A stretch of 64,000 bases of DNA, from NCBI RefSeq assembly GCF_037975245.1, contig NC_092572.1:22124489-22188488 (forward strand). The letters run 5' to 3'. A program made the position numbers and the translations under genes. Shown here one piece after another: positions 12,238-22,556 of this stretch (position 1 is the stretch's first letter; each line of letters begins with the position of its first letter). This DNA is from Apostichopus japonicus. Lineage: Eukaryota > Echinodermata > Holothuroidea > Aspidochirotida > Stichopodidae. Under the pieces are notes generated by a model. That model was given only the letters and a program-made list of their open reading frames with translations. It was not told where the DNA came from and made no database searches.

Positions 12238-12440
12238 GAAGCTTGTAGAAGTCGATTACAAAAGCACATCTGGTCTTTGTTTGAGTAGGAGAAGGGAGAC
12301 AATGGAAAAAATTCAAAGGGCCTGTGACTGGAAATGTCATGTGAAAGGTCAAAAATTATTTATATACACAATTAATAAGTCCCACATGAAAACATGGGGG
12401 TTGGGGGGGGGGGCAGAACAATGTCAGGCTCTGACTAGCA
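12238..12440 (+). CDS. Weak candidate internal exon, 203 nt
   Basis: The left boundary is a strong-looking 3' splice site: a long T/C tract ending in TTTACTGTCTCCTAG at 12237. The right boundary is GCA followed by GTAAGT at 12441. One frame stays open throughout (67 codons). Its first half reads like protein, with KLVEVDYKSTSGLCLSRRRE and KIQRACDWKCHVKG. The second half runs through an oligo-G tract, giving a glycine run, which argues against coding. No family is recognised. Entry phase is 2 and exit phase is 1. A chance open frame between fortuitous splice-like sites is quite possible. Confidence 0.18.
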
Positions 12441-13254
12441 GTAAGTGATGAACCTTAACAGTGTCATTATTTCCCTCTTACATGCAGTCAGGGTGGGGTG
12501 GAGAGGGACGCTGTTTGGTGCAGGCAAAATAATGAAAAGCACAAAGAAAAGGATAACAAACAAGATTTTACCATTGTTATGTTCTTTTTATTGTGTCCTG
12601 TCACAGTGAACAGCAGAAGAAGGCAAGGTATAAAGGTTTTCAGCATAAACATCAAGCTTCCTTTGGGTAGGATTTGTTCATGGGAGGGGCACAACTTTTA
12701 TTATGGGGGGGGGTCTGATTGTCTCTAGCGTTGCTTTGAAAGATCACAGATGGCATCATTGACATCTTTTGTAGCGCTTTTTAAACTTTCCATTTGATAG
12801 GTCACTGGAACTCAAGTTGTTGCTCTGTGTGAGAGCCTCTAGATGTAAACACATTCACTGCACTTATGTACAGTAAATACCAAACTTTCTGAATTGTTCT
12901 GAAATGGATTTTACACGATTTTGGGAAATCTATGTTTAACAATGACAACTACTAAAAACTGCATATTATAGGCTCACAGAGTAAACAATATTCACTAGCA
13001 GCATTGTTCAGAAATATACTTTCACCTTTTGTTATGATTTCATGTATTGATTCTGACAAGAATATTCAAATGAAAAAAACAAAAAAAATCCAGTCCATTT
13101 AATAATATCATGTTGTTCACATGGATTTGAAATCACATTCTACTGACATCAGATGACCATTGCCTTGTTAACACAACTGCAGAGAATGAGTAATTTCTGT
13201 GAGGAAAAACCTGTACAGCTTATTAAAAAAAAAGAGAAAGACAAGTCACACACT
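12441..13254. other. AT-rich stretch, nothing firm
   Basis: Overlapping open frames on both strands at 12488-12728 lack motifs. There is a G-rich run near 12705. Confidence 0.4.
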
Positions 13255-13255
13255 T

Positions 13256-13320
13256 ACCTGAAGAGAAAATTTCCACAGCAAGGAACCAAGTTCATTACAA
13301 TCTTCTCCATGTTGGAGAAA
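13256..13320 (-). CDS. Weak candidate first coding exon, minus strand
   Basis: On the minus strand an ATG near 13310 opens a short frame (MEKIVMNLVPCCGNFLF) running straight into a consensus donor, CAG followed by GTAAGT (ACTTAC on the plus strand at about 13251). The frame is too short to judge by composition. It is on the same strand as the splice signals near 20.4-22.0 kb. Confidence 0.17.
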
Positions 13321-13525
13321 GACTGTTGATTAAGTGCATGAAATGTGTACCTTCTTCTGCTTTAATCGATCCCAAATGTTGCCACCGCTTGCAATAGACC
13401 AATTAGCAAAGAGTATTGAGAGATGACAATTAATACTCACATCGGCAGCTGATGACCAAAATTATTGTCTTCTTGTGCTCAGCATATAGATATGGTTTGC
13501 AAGGTTCTCACATTCTGACTACACA

Positions 13526-13538
13526 TGACCTTTGACCA
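13526..13538 (-). promoter_or_regulatory. DR1-type nuclear-receptor half-site pair
   Basis: On the minus strand the sequence is TGGTCA, one A, then AGGTCA. Two AGGTCA-like half-sites spaced by one base match the DR1 element known for RXR, HNF4 and COUP-TF type receptors. Function is inferred only. Confidence 0.3.
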
Positions 13539-13839
13539 CCAAAAACAATAAGTCTCTTGATTCTTGAACTCAACGTGTCACAACAACGTTTTTAATATGA
13601 AATTGGTCCAAGCTTCCTTTCTTGAGATATCAAGTTTAAAAGCAAGGCATCACAAACACATCACTCCTCCACCTGCATGACTACAAATTATCATTGGAAC
13701 CAAAAACTGATATTTCTATCAATACAGAAAATATCTGGAGAACATTTCAACAACTGAGGCAGCTTTTAATTTAATTTTTAGGGGGAGAAACGGATAGATC
13801 ATTTGAAAGGAAACTGCACAACAAGAAAATGTAATATAT

Positions 13840-14220
13840 TGACATGTATACCTTCAATGTGAAAAAAGGGCAACATACTGTGCAAAATCTACACAATGAT
13901 ACAATATTTCAGCCACTGACTGCAAAATGAAAAGCATGTGGCTAAGCTTGAAGCCTAACTAGACCGTATGTGCTACCTTCACACTCTCACGAATAAGTCA
14001 TCTGATATTGCACACCACATTAAAATGTCCTATGCTATTCTTTGTGTAGGCCTGCTGACATTTGTACCATTTGATGAACCTACTGTACAATAGCCAGTTC
14101 TGGGTTGGGGGGGGGGGGGGGAAATGGGTGGTTTATTGCTTACTCTACACACTAGTAATATCTTGAAATATACTAACACTCGCATAACTAAGAGAAACCT
14201 ATATTGTATCATATACATAT
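13840..14220. repeat. Diverged single unit of the 197/445-bp satellite family
   Basis: It begins ATACCTTCAATGTGAAAAAA and runs through AGCATGTGGC(T)AAGCTT, TAGGCCTGCTGACATTTG, an oligo-G run at 14107 and AGAGAAACCTATATTGTATC. This is the same order of blocks as in the about 445-bp units at 17.8-19.7 kb, but more diverged. A second partial relative lies at 16145-16310. Confidence 0.75.
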
Positions 14221-15970
14221 CATATACAGTATAGTCTACTGATCTATTAGATATATGCCCCCAGTGTAGACCTCAAGTATTACAAAGTATTATTAAGCCA
14301 CTAACAGAAACAGTAAAGAGTATGTGGCAAAGCTTCACACCAAGCAATATGGTGTGTGCTGCCTTCACACCCTCACTTATTCCAGTTGCATGACAATACC
14401 TTAGGCCAATTGCCTATCATATACAGTATAGTCTACTGATCTATTAGATATATGCCCCCAGTGTAGACCTTAGGTATTACAAAGTATTATTAAGCCACTA
14501 ACAGAAACAGTAAAGAGTATGTGGCAAAGCTTCACACCACGCAATATGGTGTGTGCTGCCTTCACACTCTCACTTATTCCAGTTGCATGACAATACCTTA
14601 AGCCAATTGCCTATCATATACAGTATAGTCTACTGATCTATTATGTATATGCCCCCAGTGTAGACCTTAGGTATTATGAAGTATTATTAAGCCACTAACA
14701 GAAACAGCATGTGGCAAAGCTTCACACCACGCAGTATGGTGTGTGCTGCCTTCACACTCTCACTTATTCTAGTTGGATGACAATACCTTAAGCCAATTGC
14801 CTATCATATACAGTATAGTCTACTGATCTATTATATATATGCCCCCAGTGTAGACCTTAGGTATTATGAAGTATTATTAAGCCACTAACAGAAACAGTAT
14901 GTGGCAAAGCTTCACACCACGCAGTATGGTGTGTGCTGCCTTCACACTCTCACTTATTCTAGTTGTATGACAATACCTTAAGCCAATTGCCTATCATATA
15001 CAGTATAGTCTACTGATCTATTATATATATGCCCCCAGTGTAGACCTTAGGTATTATGAAGTATTATTAAGCCACTAACAGAAACAGTAAAGAGTATGTG
15101 GCAAAGCTTCACACCAAGCAATATGGTGTGTGCTGCCTTCACACTCTCACTTATTCCAGTTGCATGACAATACCTTAGGCCAATTGCCTATCATATACAG
15201 TATAGTCTACTGATCTATTATATATATGCCCCCAGTGTAGACCTTAGGTATTATGAAGTATTATTAAGCCACTAACAGAAACAGTAAAGAGTATGTGGCA
15301 AAGCTTCACACCAAGCAATATGGTGTGTGCTGCCTTCACACTCTCACTTATTCCAGTTGCATGACAATACCTTAGGCCAATTGCCTATCATATACAGTAT
15401 AGTCTACTGATCTATTAGATATATTCCCCCAGTGTAGACCTTAGGTATTACAAAGTATTATTAAGCCACTAACAGAAACAGTAAAGAGTATGTGGCAAAG
15501 CTTCACACCAAGCAATATGGTGTGTGCTGCCTTCACACTCTCACTTATTCCAGTTGCATGACAATACCTTAGGCCAATTGCCTATCATATACAGTATAGT
15601 CTAATGATCTATTAGATATATTCCCCCAGTGTAAACCTTAAGTATTACAAAGTTTTATTAAGCCACTAACAGAAACAGTAAAGACTATGTGGCAAAGCTT
15701 CACACCAAGCAATATGGTGTGTGCTGCCTTCACACTCTCACTTATTCCAGTTGCATGACAATACCTTAGGCCAATTGCCTATCATATACAGTATAGTCTA
15801 ATGATCTATTAGGTATATTCCCCCAGTGTAAACCTTAAGTATTACAAAGTTTTATTAAGCCACTAACAGAAACAGTAAAGACTATGTGGCAAAGCTTCAC
15901 ACCAAGCAATATGGTGTGTGCTACATGTACCTTCACACTCTCACTTATTCCAGTTGCCTGACAATACCTT
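14221..15970. repeat. 197-bp satellite array, 9 copies
   Basis: CATATACAGTATAGTCTA starts at 14221, 14418, 14615, 14805, 14995, 15192, 15389, 15586 and 15783. Periods are 197 bp, apart from two 190-bp units lacking a 7-bp AAAGAGT block. Every unit has the core TGTGGCAAAGCTTCACACC followed by TGGTGTGTGCTGCCTTCACA. The left-hand copies share GAAGTATTATT while the right-hand copies share CAAAGT(A/T)TTATT, so local homogenisation is visible. Confidence 0.95.
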
Positions 15971-16375
15971 AGGCAAACCATATTAACTTAACTACTATAC
16001 ATACATAGACCTATCTTGGGATAAACCTACAGACATTAGTATCATTCAATGAGATTCACTGTAGACTAGTATTGATAACATACTTGTACTGTAGCTATGG
16101 GTTTGTGGGTTTGGGGAGGGTTGGGGCAAATTGACTTGACTTGGAGAATTGCCATACCTTCAGTGTGAAAAAGGGCAACCACACCTACTTCACAATGATA
16201 CAGTATTCAGCGATTGACTGCAAAAACGAAAAGCATGTGACCATGTGGTTTGTGCTGCCTCAAAGCTCTCACACATAACAGTCTCCTTATGCAAACGACA
16301 TTTGAATTTTATATTAGACTATTTGTTGGATAGTCCTGCCAATAGTTGTATAATCCAATAACACTAAAGCAGCCT
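15971..16375. repeat. Diverged satellite-family sequence
   Basis: It includes TAGACCTATC, GGGATAAACCTA and ATACCTTCAGTGTGAAAAAG blocks like those in the 445-bp units, but no tandem periodicity. It looks like a decayed unit. Confidence 0.6.
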
Positions 16376-17110
16376 ATTCTTAGGGTATTTAAACTTAAGA
16401 GGAAAGGAAGGTGTTGGTGGTTGACTGCTGGCAAATAAAATGAAAGCCATGATCCTCACACTGCACGAGATGGTAGGTACTATCTTCATTGTCTCAATAA
16501 AATGGGTCACATAAAAATGAAAATATTAGTTTCCTCGACTCCATAAACCCATCCAAAGGTTTATCCTCAATGTTGTTTTGTTTTTATATTACATCTGCAC
16601 CTTGTATTTGAAGGAGTGCCATCACCTGTACTTTTGTCAGGCAGTTTATGCGCTGGTAGTTGAAGCCTTCCAACCACTTTGTTAGCCTTTCAAGCTCTGG
16701 CTACTACCGGAAATGGAGAACGACAGGACATTCTTCCACATAGTTTTCTGCCATCCATGACAGAACTTTTCTGTCACAACTCACTTCTTCAGAAGCGGAG
16801 CGTCTACTTTGTTTCTTGATTTGCTTAGCTTTGCTCCTTTTTTACTTTCTCCTCTATTCTTCTCAAGGCCAACAGTTAGTTCTACAAGAAAAACAAGCAA
16901 TAAATGAACAGTGTGTAAAGATCATAATCTGTGACTTGGCTTTTAGTTTCAAAGTTTTCTTTTTTATGGGCCCAATTCAATTAGGTTGGTAGGGGTGGGG
17001 TTGTAATGATTTGCCTGAAGATTTTTGTGGTACTCAACTGTGCCAACTGTGTAGTTCTCAACTGTGCCATGTGAAAAGTAAAAGTCAATATGGTGTGAAC
17101 TTGAAACATG
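16376..17110. repeat. Duplicated segment, left copy
   Basis: From CTATTCTTAGGGTAT through AAACCCATCCA, CCATCACCTGTACTTT, TGCCATCCATGACAGAAC and CAAGAAAAACAAGCAATAA, this matches 19775-20570 collinearly, with many substitutions and small indels. The offset is about 3.4 kb. Both copies sit immediately right of satellite-family units, so the duplicated unit probably included satellite sequence. Confidence 0.85.
16520..16881 (-). pseudogene. Decayed copy of the minus-strand exon at 19956-20360
   Basis: The minus strand keeps the same 3' splice site as the right copy (TTGCTTGTTTTTCTTGTAG, acceptor at 16882). The position equivalent to the start codon is TTG (16870-16872) instead of ATG. A one-base deletion in the lysine/arginine-rich stretch then leads to an early stop. 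Short conserved stretches such as SASEEV and CDRKVLSWMA remain readable, as does a DGFM segment near the 3' side. It is clearly related to the right copy but cannot encode the same peptide. Confidence 0.55.
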
Positions 17111-17814
17111 ACCACTGGGATACTAGCATTTGAGGAGCTTTGGAAAAGGTCTGTTATTTTGACAAATCACCAATGTGCTGTCAAGCACAAACTTTGTGGT
17201 TGCTTACTTAGTGCAGTAAACCACATTACACAATGGTGTGGACAGGGTGGGAATGTGTGTCAGTAGAAGGGGTGTGAAAGGCCAGTCATGCTGAGTGCAA
17301 GTGAATACTGATTGCTTTCATTTAGCAAATCATAGAGGCCTGGCAACAATATCATAATTTCTTCAATGTGCAAAGCACAATAAGCCTATAATTAGCCACT
17401 GAATATGATAGTAAAAAGTGTGTGGTAAAACTTTCTTTACACTACATAAGGTGGTACATGCTGTCTTAGCACTCTCACTTACACAACGACGTACTGTACC
17501 GTAATCTCCTAATAAGCCTAAACATTAAATGGATAATGCGCCCTGGGTTAGGCCTGCTGAAATACATAATTAACGGTAATCTTAGTCTAGATGATGTACT
17601 TGTATATTCAAATGTAACTGAAACATGAGGGAAAGGAGTAAAACGTAGAGGGAGGGGGTGGGGGAAGTGTCTATACTAGGAACATGGTGCTTTCACAAAA
17701 TATTACCTCATAATTCAATGAAAGACTTCAATTTCTTACATGAAAACCTTGAACTCTGAAATCAACAGTACATGGCTACCTGTACAATATTGTTGCTGGA
17801 AATGGGAATTGGCA
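17111..17814. other. Mostly unrecognised, with one decayed satellite core
   Basis: A diverged satellite core (GTGTGTGGTAAAACTTTC to GGTGGTACATGCTGTC) lies near 17416-17465. Otherwise it is AT-rich with a G-rich patch at 17650. A 74-codon frame (17772-17996, plus) runs into satellite sequence and is not a gene. Confidence 0.5.
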
Positions 17815-19690
17815 TAATGACATACCTTCAATGTGAAAAAGGCTTACTTTACACTAACCACAATTATAATTTTCAGCTATTGACTGCAAGAAAGCATGTG
17901 GCAAAGCTTCACACCAAATTATATGACACTCTCACAAATAACAGTCACTTAATATTGCAAATTACATTTAAATGTCCTAGACTACACTTTAATTAGGCCT
18001 GTTGATATTGTACATTTCAATGAACCTACTGTATTACAGCATACAACTGTAATGGGTTGAGGGGTAATTACTTCACTGTACATAATAGTGATTTTGTCAA
18101 ATATACCTGTAGTAACATTCTCACTACTAAGTGAAACCTATAAAGTACATTTATATATCAATATTGAGTAATGAATGTGTTTCTCTAAGTTTACTGATCA
18201 ATTGGCTATAGGCCACTAGTGAAGTCTTAAGTAAGTATTATAAAATAAGATTCAGCCACTAACAGCATTAGTAAAGAGTATGTGGCAAAGCTTCACACCA
18301 CACAATATGGTGTGTGCTGCCTTCACACCCTCACTATTACCAGTTAAATGACATTTCCTTAGGCCAACTACATTATATGAACTACTGTACATAGGCCTTT
18401 CTTTGGATAAACCTACTGATATTTGTACCATTCAATGAACATACTGAACAATGTCCTATAACTAAACTGGGTTAAGGGCGGGGGGGGGGGTGGGAGGTTG
18501 TGATGGGTGGTTGATTACTTAACTGTACATATTAGGGATATTTCTGGAAATATTGTAACACTCTTACTACTAAGTGAAACCTATAAAGTACATTTATATA
18601 TCAATATTGAGTAATGAATGTGTTCCTCATATAGTCTACTGATCAATTGGCTATAGGCCACTAGTAAAGTCTTAAGTAAGTATTTTAAAATAAGATTCAG
18701 CCACTAACAGCATTAGTAAAGAGTATGTGGCAAAGCTTCACACCACACAATATGGTGTGTGCTGCCTTCACACCCTCACTATTACCAGTTAAATGACATT
18801 TCCTTAGGCCAACTACATTATATGAACTACTGTACATAGGCCTTTCTTTGGATAAACCTACTGATATTTGTACCATTCAATGAACATACTGAACAATGTC
18901 CTATAACTGAACTAGGTTAAGGGTGGGGGGGGGGGGTGGGAGGTTGTGATGGGTGGTTGATTGCTTAACTGTACATATTAGGGATATTTCTGGAAATATT
19001 GTAACACTCTTACTACTAAGTGAAACCTATAAAGTACATTTATATATCAACATTGAGTAATGAATGTGTTCCTCATATAGTCTACTGATCAATTGGCTAT
19101 AGGCCACTAGTGAAGTCTTAAGTAAGTATTATAAAATAAGATTCAGCCACTAACAGCATTAGTAAAGAGTATGTGGCAAAGCTTCACACCACACAATATG
19201 GTGTGTGCTGCCTTCACACCCTCACTATTACCAGTTAAATGACATTTCCTTAGGCCAACTACATTATATGAACTACTGTACATAGGCCTTTCTTTGGATA
19301 AACCTACTGATATTTGTACCATTCAATGAACATACTGAACAATATCCTATAACTGAACTAGGTTAAGGGCGGGGGGGGGGAGGGGGGTGGGAGGTAGTGA
19401 TGGGTGGTTGATTACTTAACTGTACATATTAGGGATATTTCTGGAAATATTGTAACACTCTTACTACTAAGTGAAACCTATAAAGTACATTTATATATCA
19501 ATATTGAGTAATGAATGTGTTCCTCATATAGTCTACTGATCAATTGGCTATAGGCCACTAGTGAAGTCTTAAGTAAGTATTAAAAAATAAGATTTAGCCA
19601 CTAACAGCAATATTAAACAGAATGTGGCAAAGCTTCACACCACACAATATGGTGTGTGCTGTCTTCAAACCTTCACTTATTCCAGTCACC
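17815..19690. repeat. About 445-bp satellite array, four partial or complete units
   Basis: GAGTAATGAATGTGTT recurs at 18166, 18609, 19055 and 19506 (periods 443, 446, 451). Length changes come mostly from oligo-G runs in the G-rich block, at 18480, 18923 and 19370. Each unit has the same AAGCTTCACACCACACAATA core and GTGTGTGCTGCCTTCACAC block as the 197-bp units, plus about 250 bp more. The 197-bp form is readily derived from this longer unit by internal deletion. Confidence 0.93.
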
Positions 19691-19955
19691 TTAGGCAAAC
19701 CATGTTAGGTTTTTAAAAGATACTTTTTGGGGATAGGCCTGCTGACACTTGCATTATCCAATGACCCTACATTAACCTATTCTTAGGGTTATAACTTAAG
19801 AGGGAAGGGGGATTTTGGTGGTGGACTGCTGACATATATGTGACCAAATGAAATGAAAGCCAATTATCCTGACACCACACAAGATGGTATGTGCTGTCTT
19901 AATAAAATTGGTCATATGCAAATGAACATAATCATAAGGAATCAAGAATTTAAAA

Positions 19956-20204
19956 TTAGTGGTTTTCATAAAATGCCACCAATTGGTGAGCTTTCCTCCA
20001 CTTCATAAACCCATCCATAAGTTTATCCTCCTTAATATTTTGTTTTTTAATATTACAAATACACTTTGTGTTGGAAGATGTGTCATCACCTGTACTTTCA
20101 CTAGGCACTGTTTCTGTGCTGGCAGTTGTATCCTGCCCATCACTTTGTTGGCTTTCCGAGCACTGGCTACTACTGGGAATTAAGGAAATGGAGAAGAAGG
20201 ACAT
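19956..20204 (-). CDS. Open frame continuing the same exon in another frame, possible TTF/ZMYM-like fragment
   Basis: The 82-codon minus-strand frame overlaps the 3' end of the 57-codon frame by 25 nt. It reads a Ser/Thr/Asp/Glu-rich stretch (SESQQSDGQDTTASTETV), then KCICNIKK, then DGFMKWRKAHQLVAFYENH. The GFxxWxKA spacing followed by a phenylalanine resembles a motif I recall from TTF-type/ZMYM zinc fingers of hAT-derived proteins (GFxxWxKAxxxFxxHE). The required Cys and His set is not complete here, so this is only a suggestion. An acidic, Ser-rich lead-in is common in such proteins. No convincing donor site follows. Confidence 0.25.
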   Translation of the reverse strand: MSFFSISLIPSSSQCSESQQSDGQDTTASTETVPSESTGDDTSSNTKCICNIKKQNIKEDKLMDGFMKWRKAHQLVAFYENH

Positions 20205-20353
20205 TGATCATCCAAGTTGGTCTTTGCCATCCATGACAGAACCTTTCTGTCGCAGCCTACTTCTTCAGAAGCAAAGGGTCTACTTTTAATTTTCTTCAAT
20301 CGCCTTGTTTTGCTCCTTCTTTTCACTTTCTCCTTCCCTCTTTTTCGGGCCAT
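20180..20353 (-). CDS. Small basic protein or N-terminal exon (57 codons), unrecognised
   Basis: An ATG lies 7 nt after a good 3' splice site (TTGCTTGTTTTCCTTGTAG, acceptor AG at 20361-20362). It opens a frame starting MARKRGKEKVKRRSKTRR, followed by KIKSRPFASEEV, CDRKVLSWMA and a stop at 20180-20182. The N-terminus is strongly basic with clustered K/R, like a bipartite nuclear localisation signal. No family is recognised from this part. The splice site is conserved in the 3.4-kb-distant copy, which has lost the ATG and frame. The present copy may therefore be the functional or younger one. A second frame with protein-like composition overlaps its 3' end, so the true product may be longer if the present stop is a frameshift artefact. 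Confidence 0.35.
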   Translation of the reverse strand: MARKRGKEKVKRRSKTRRLKKIKSRPFASEEVGCDRKVLSWMAKTNLDDQCPSSPFP

Positions 20354-20570
20354 TGCAGTTCTACAAGGAAAACAAGCAATAACTGAACAGAGGGCTTAGA
20401 TAATAGTTTGTGACTTAACATTTGCATTTCAAAGTTGTCTGTTATTATATGAGCCAATTCATTTTGGTTGGTAGATGTGGGGGGGTGGGGTAAATGATTT
20501 TCCTATTGTGGTCACCTGGGCCATGTGCATGCATCAAAACTGTATTGGCCCCAAACATGCCACATATTCA

Positions 20571-20817
20571 AATATGGTCAACTTTGGCCAATTTACCTCA
20601 CTGAGGCATTTAGTCACCATGAGTGTTCATTGAGAATGTCTGAGAAGAATTTGTTAAGTATTGTAAAGACCTCGAGATAAGTTTAAGTGTCTGATACAGC
20701 AATTTATTGAGTTATAGAAAAAAATCCCTGTAATTTATTTGTTATTCCTTTTTTGTGGGGTTATTACTACCCAATGTGCTTGGGAGACAATGCTACAATT
20801 AATGGAAATAAGTGTAT
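20571..20817. other. AT-rich stretch, nothing recognised
   Basis: Short interval between the duplication and the next open frame; no signal seen. Confidence 0.4.
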
Positions 20818-21102
20818 TTATAAATGTATAAGATGTGCAGGGCGAGTGATTAGCGAGGTACAGGAGGGACTGTGTGTACCTTGTGTGTACGTAACGAGCT
20901 GCTTCCCTTTGGACTGACAGTAGTCCCCATCCATGTCCAGATTATGTGGCAAGTAATTCAATGCAGTAGTAGGCCCAGTCAGCCTTCTATGACCTAAACC
21001 TGCTATCATTTTATCTTTCATTCTCTGGCTATTAAAACTCATAATATTAAATTGCTTTTTCTGTACAGCCTGCTGCAATTGTGGTGTTGTGTTTTCTTCC
21101 AT
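20818..21102 (-). CDS. Unrecognised 94-codon minus-strand open frame
   Basis: The frame starts MEENTTPQLQQAVQKK and contains FNSQRMKDKMIAGLGHRRL and ALNYLPHNLDMDGDYC. The composition is more protein-like than other frames in the window (balanced, hydrophilic, no homopolymer runs). It lies on the same strand as, and about 460 bp upstream of, the acceptor at 20361. No strong donor is seen at its 3' end; the best is AAG followed by GTACAC near 20880. No homology is recognised. A decayed transposon reading frame and a chance frame are both possible. Confidence 0.25.
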   Translation of the reverse strand: MEENTTPQLQQAVQKKQFNIMSFNSQRMKDKMIAGLGHRRLTGPTTALNYLPHNLDMDGDYCQSKGKQLVTYTQGTHSPSCTSLITRPAHLIHL

Positions 21103-21419
21103 GTTATGTTTTATCAAGTTCTTTTTAAAGTAGTGTTTGAAAAATTCTACTAATTTTTTGTTGTTTGTGTAGGCCTACTTATTTGTAACTGCCCTGTGTA
21201 ATTTACTTAAGAATCATGATACATTGTCTTTGTTGCAGGTGGACAATTTCTATATTCTTGTGAACGAAGTCAATTTATCTCCTATGCCTAGCCTTGGCTG
21301 ATTACATGCCACAATTTGGTACAAGGATGGTGTTTTGATTTTCTTGTTTCAAACACCACTGCAAAGGCACCCAATTTCAAGCGAATAGCGGCTTTGCTTA
21401 GGCTCTGTCTTGTTTATAG

Positions 21420-21620
21420 CCTAGGTAGACTAGGTCTTGTTCTAGCCTAGTACTACTATTACTAGTTAGACTTAAGTACACTAGGCTAGGCCTGGTACTA
21501 GTAGTATAGCAGTAATTAGTAAGTAGTACTAGTACTACTACTATTACTAGGCCTAATACTAGTTAGACTTAAGTACACTAGGCTAGTACTAGTAGTAGTA
21601 TTAGTAAGTAGCCTAGTACT
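21420..21620. repeat. TAGTACTA-rich simple repeat with local duplication
   Basis: Irregular arrays of TACTACTATTACTAG and its complement, plus a duplicated phrase TTAGACTTAAGTACACTAGG (21469 and 21565). Many short inverted repeats arise from the self-complementary TAGTACTA word. Confidence 0.85.
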
Positions 21621-21679
21621 ACTATTTCTAAGCCAACTATACATTTAAATTAAAGAACAAGTTAAGCATATACTTTAGT

Positions 21680-21821
21680 ACTTACTTCAAAAGGTTCATC
21701 GAAAGTACATCAAAGGCTTCCAGAAGATAACTTAGATGTGTAGGTTATCATCTTAGACTCGTACGTATTGTCAAAACCCTTACATAACCGACAACGTACA
21801 TGTAATAGGCCCACCTTTATA
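21680..21821 (-). promoter_or_regulatory. Possible minus-strand TATA box and first exon with donor
   Basis: On the minus strand TATAAAGG occurs at 21821-21814. About 130 bp downstream is GAA followed by GTAAGTAC (plus-strand ACTTAC at 21680-21685), a consensus 5' splice site. This could be a promoter plus short untranslated first exon feeding the acceptor at 20361. A second consensus donor, GAG followed by GTGAGT, is at 21996-21991, so an alternative upstream exon is possible. Evidence is motif-level only. Confidence 0.25.
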
Positions 21822-22444
21822 CTATAGAAACTCTCAAACTAGTCTAGCGTGAGGCTAAGATTACCTAGCATTGTACTAGCTTAGGCCTAACACTAGTTAT
21901 ATTACGGCTATGCTTAGCCTAAGTTCGGCAAACCTGAAACGAAACAAACATTGGAGGGATGTGAAACAGGCCTATGTTTCATAGCCTAGTACTCACCTCT
22001 TCAACCAAATCAGTCTCTTCTGTAGCCTTATTCTACTTGAACAATAAGCCGAGACAAAAAAATAAGGGAATTTATGGCCAATTTGAACTCGCTACAGAAC
22101 GAAGTCTTCAGACCTGTACATTTTTTTTACAGCGCTGTAGTGTGTAGATTCACGATCACTTTCACCGGGTTTTCGCAAGTAGCGCCTGAACTGAAATGCG
22201 CGGGCTTTTCTCCTGGGGAGGATGTACGCTCAGGGATCGGCACGATTTGAAAGTTCAGATCGGAATTAAACTTCTCAAACTTGTCTATTTCGATGAATAT
22301 TGCAACAAATTGGAAAATTCAACCACTAAATTGGGTATAAATAATCCAGCTAAGACTTTTATGACAGTAAAACAATCATCAAACGTAAAAATTACATCTT
22401 ATTTGGCTGCATGGCTAAGGGAAATCAGGCTACTTGAAAGGAAA

Positions 22445-22556
22445 ATAGTTACGTAATATACAAGCTTATATTCCAAACTAATAACCTTGAATGGTACAGA
22501 AACTGCCAGTGTCCAAAAGTGAACGTCCGTGCTACTAAAGGGCGGATTCTCACATG
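22445..22556 (-). mobile_element. Right terminus of a TIR transposon
   Basis: The last 32 bp (22525-22556) are the inverted counterpart of 11049-11080 at 28 of 32 positions. The ~80 bp inside it (TTACGTAA, then CCAAACTAATAACCTTGAA and GGTACAGAA) match the right interior of the complete 262-bp element at 45572-45833. Its left partner is therefore either the terminus at 11049 or lost. The DNA just inside (22050-22250) is CpG-containing. Confidence 0.6.

Larger units (their letters stand above)
19775..20570. repeat. Duplicated segment, right copy
   Basis: Collinear with 16376-17110. This copy retains the more intact exon on the minus strand. Confidence 0.85.
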
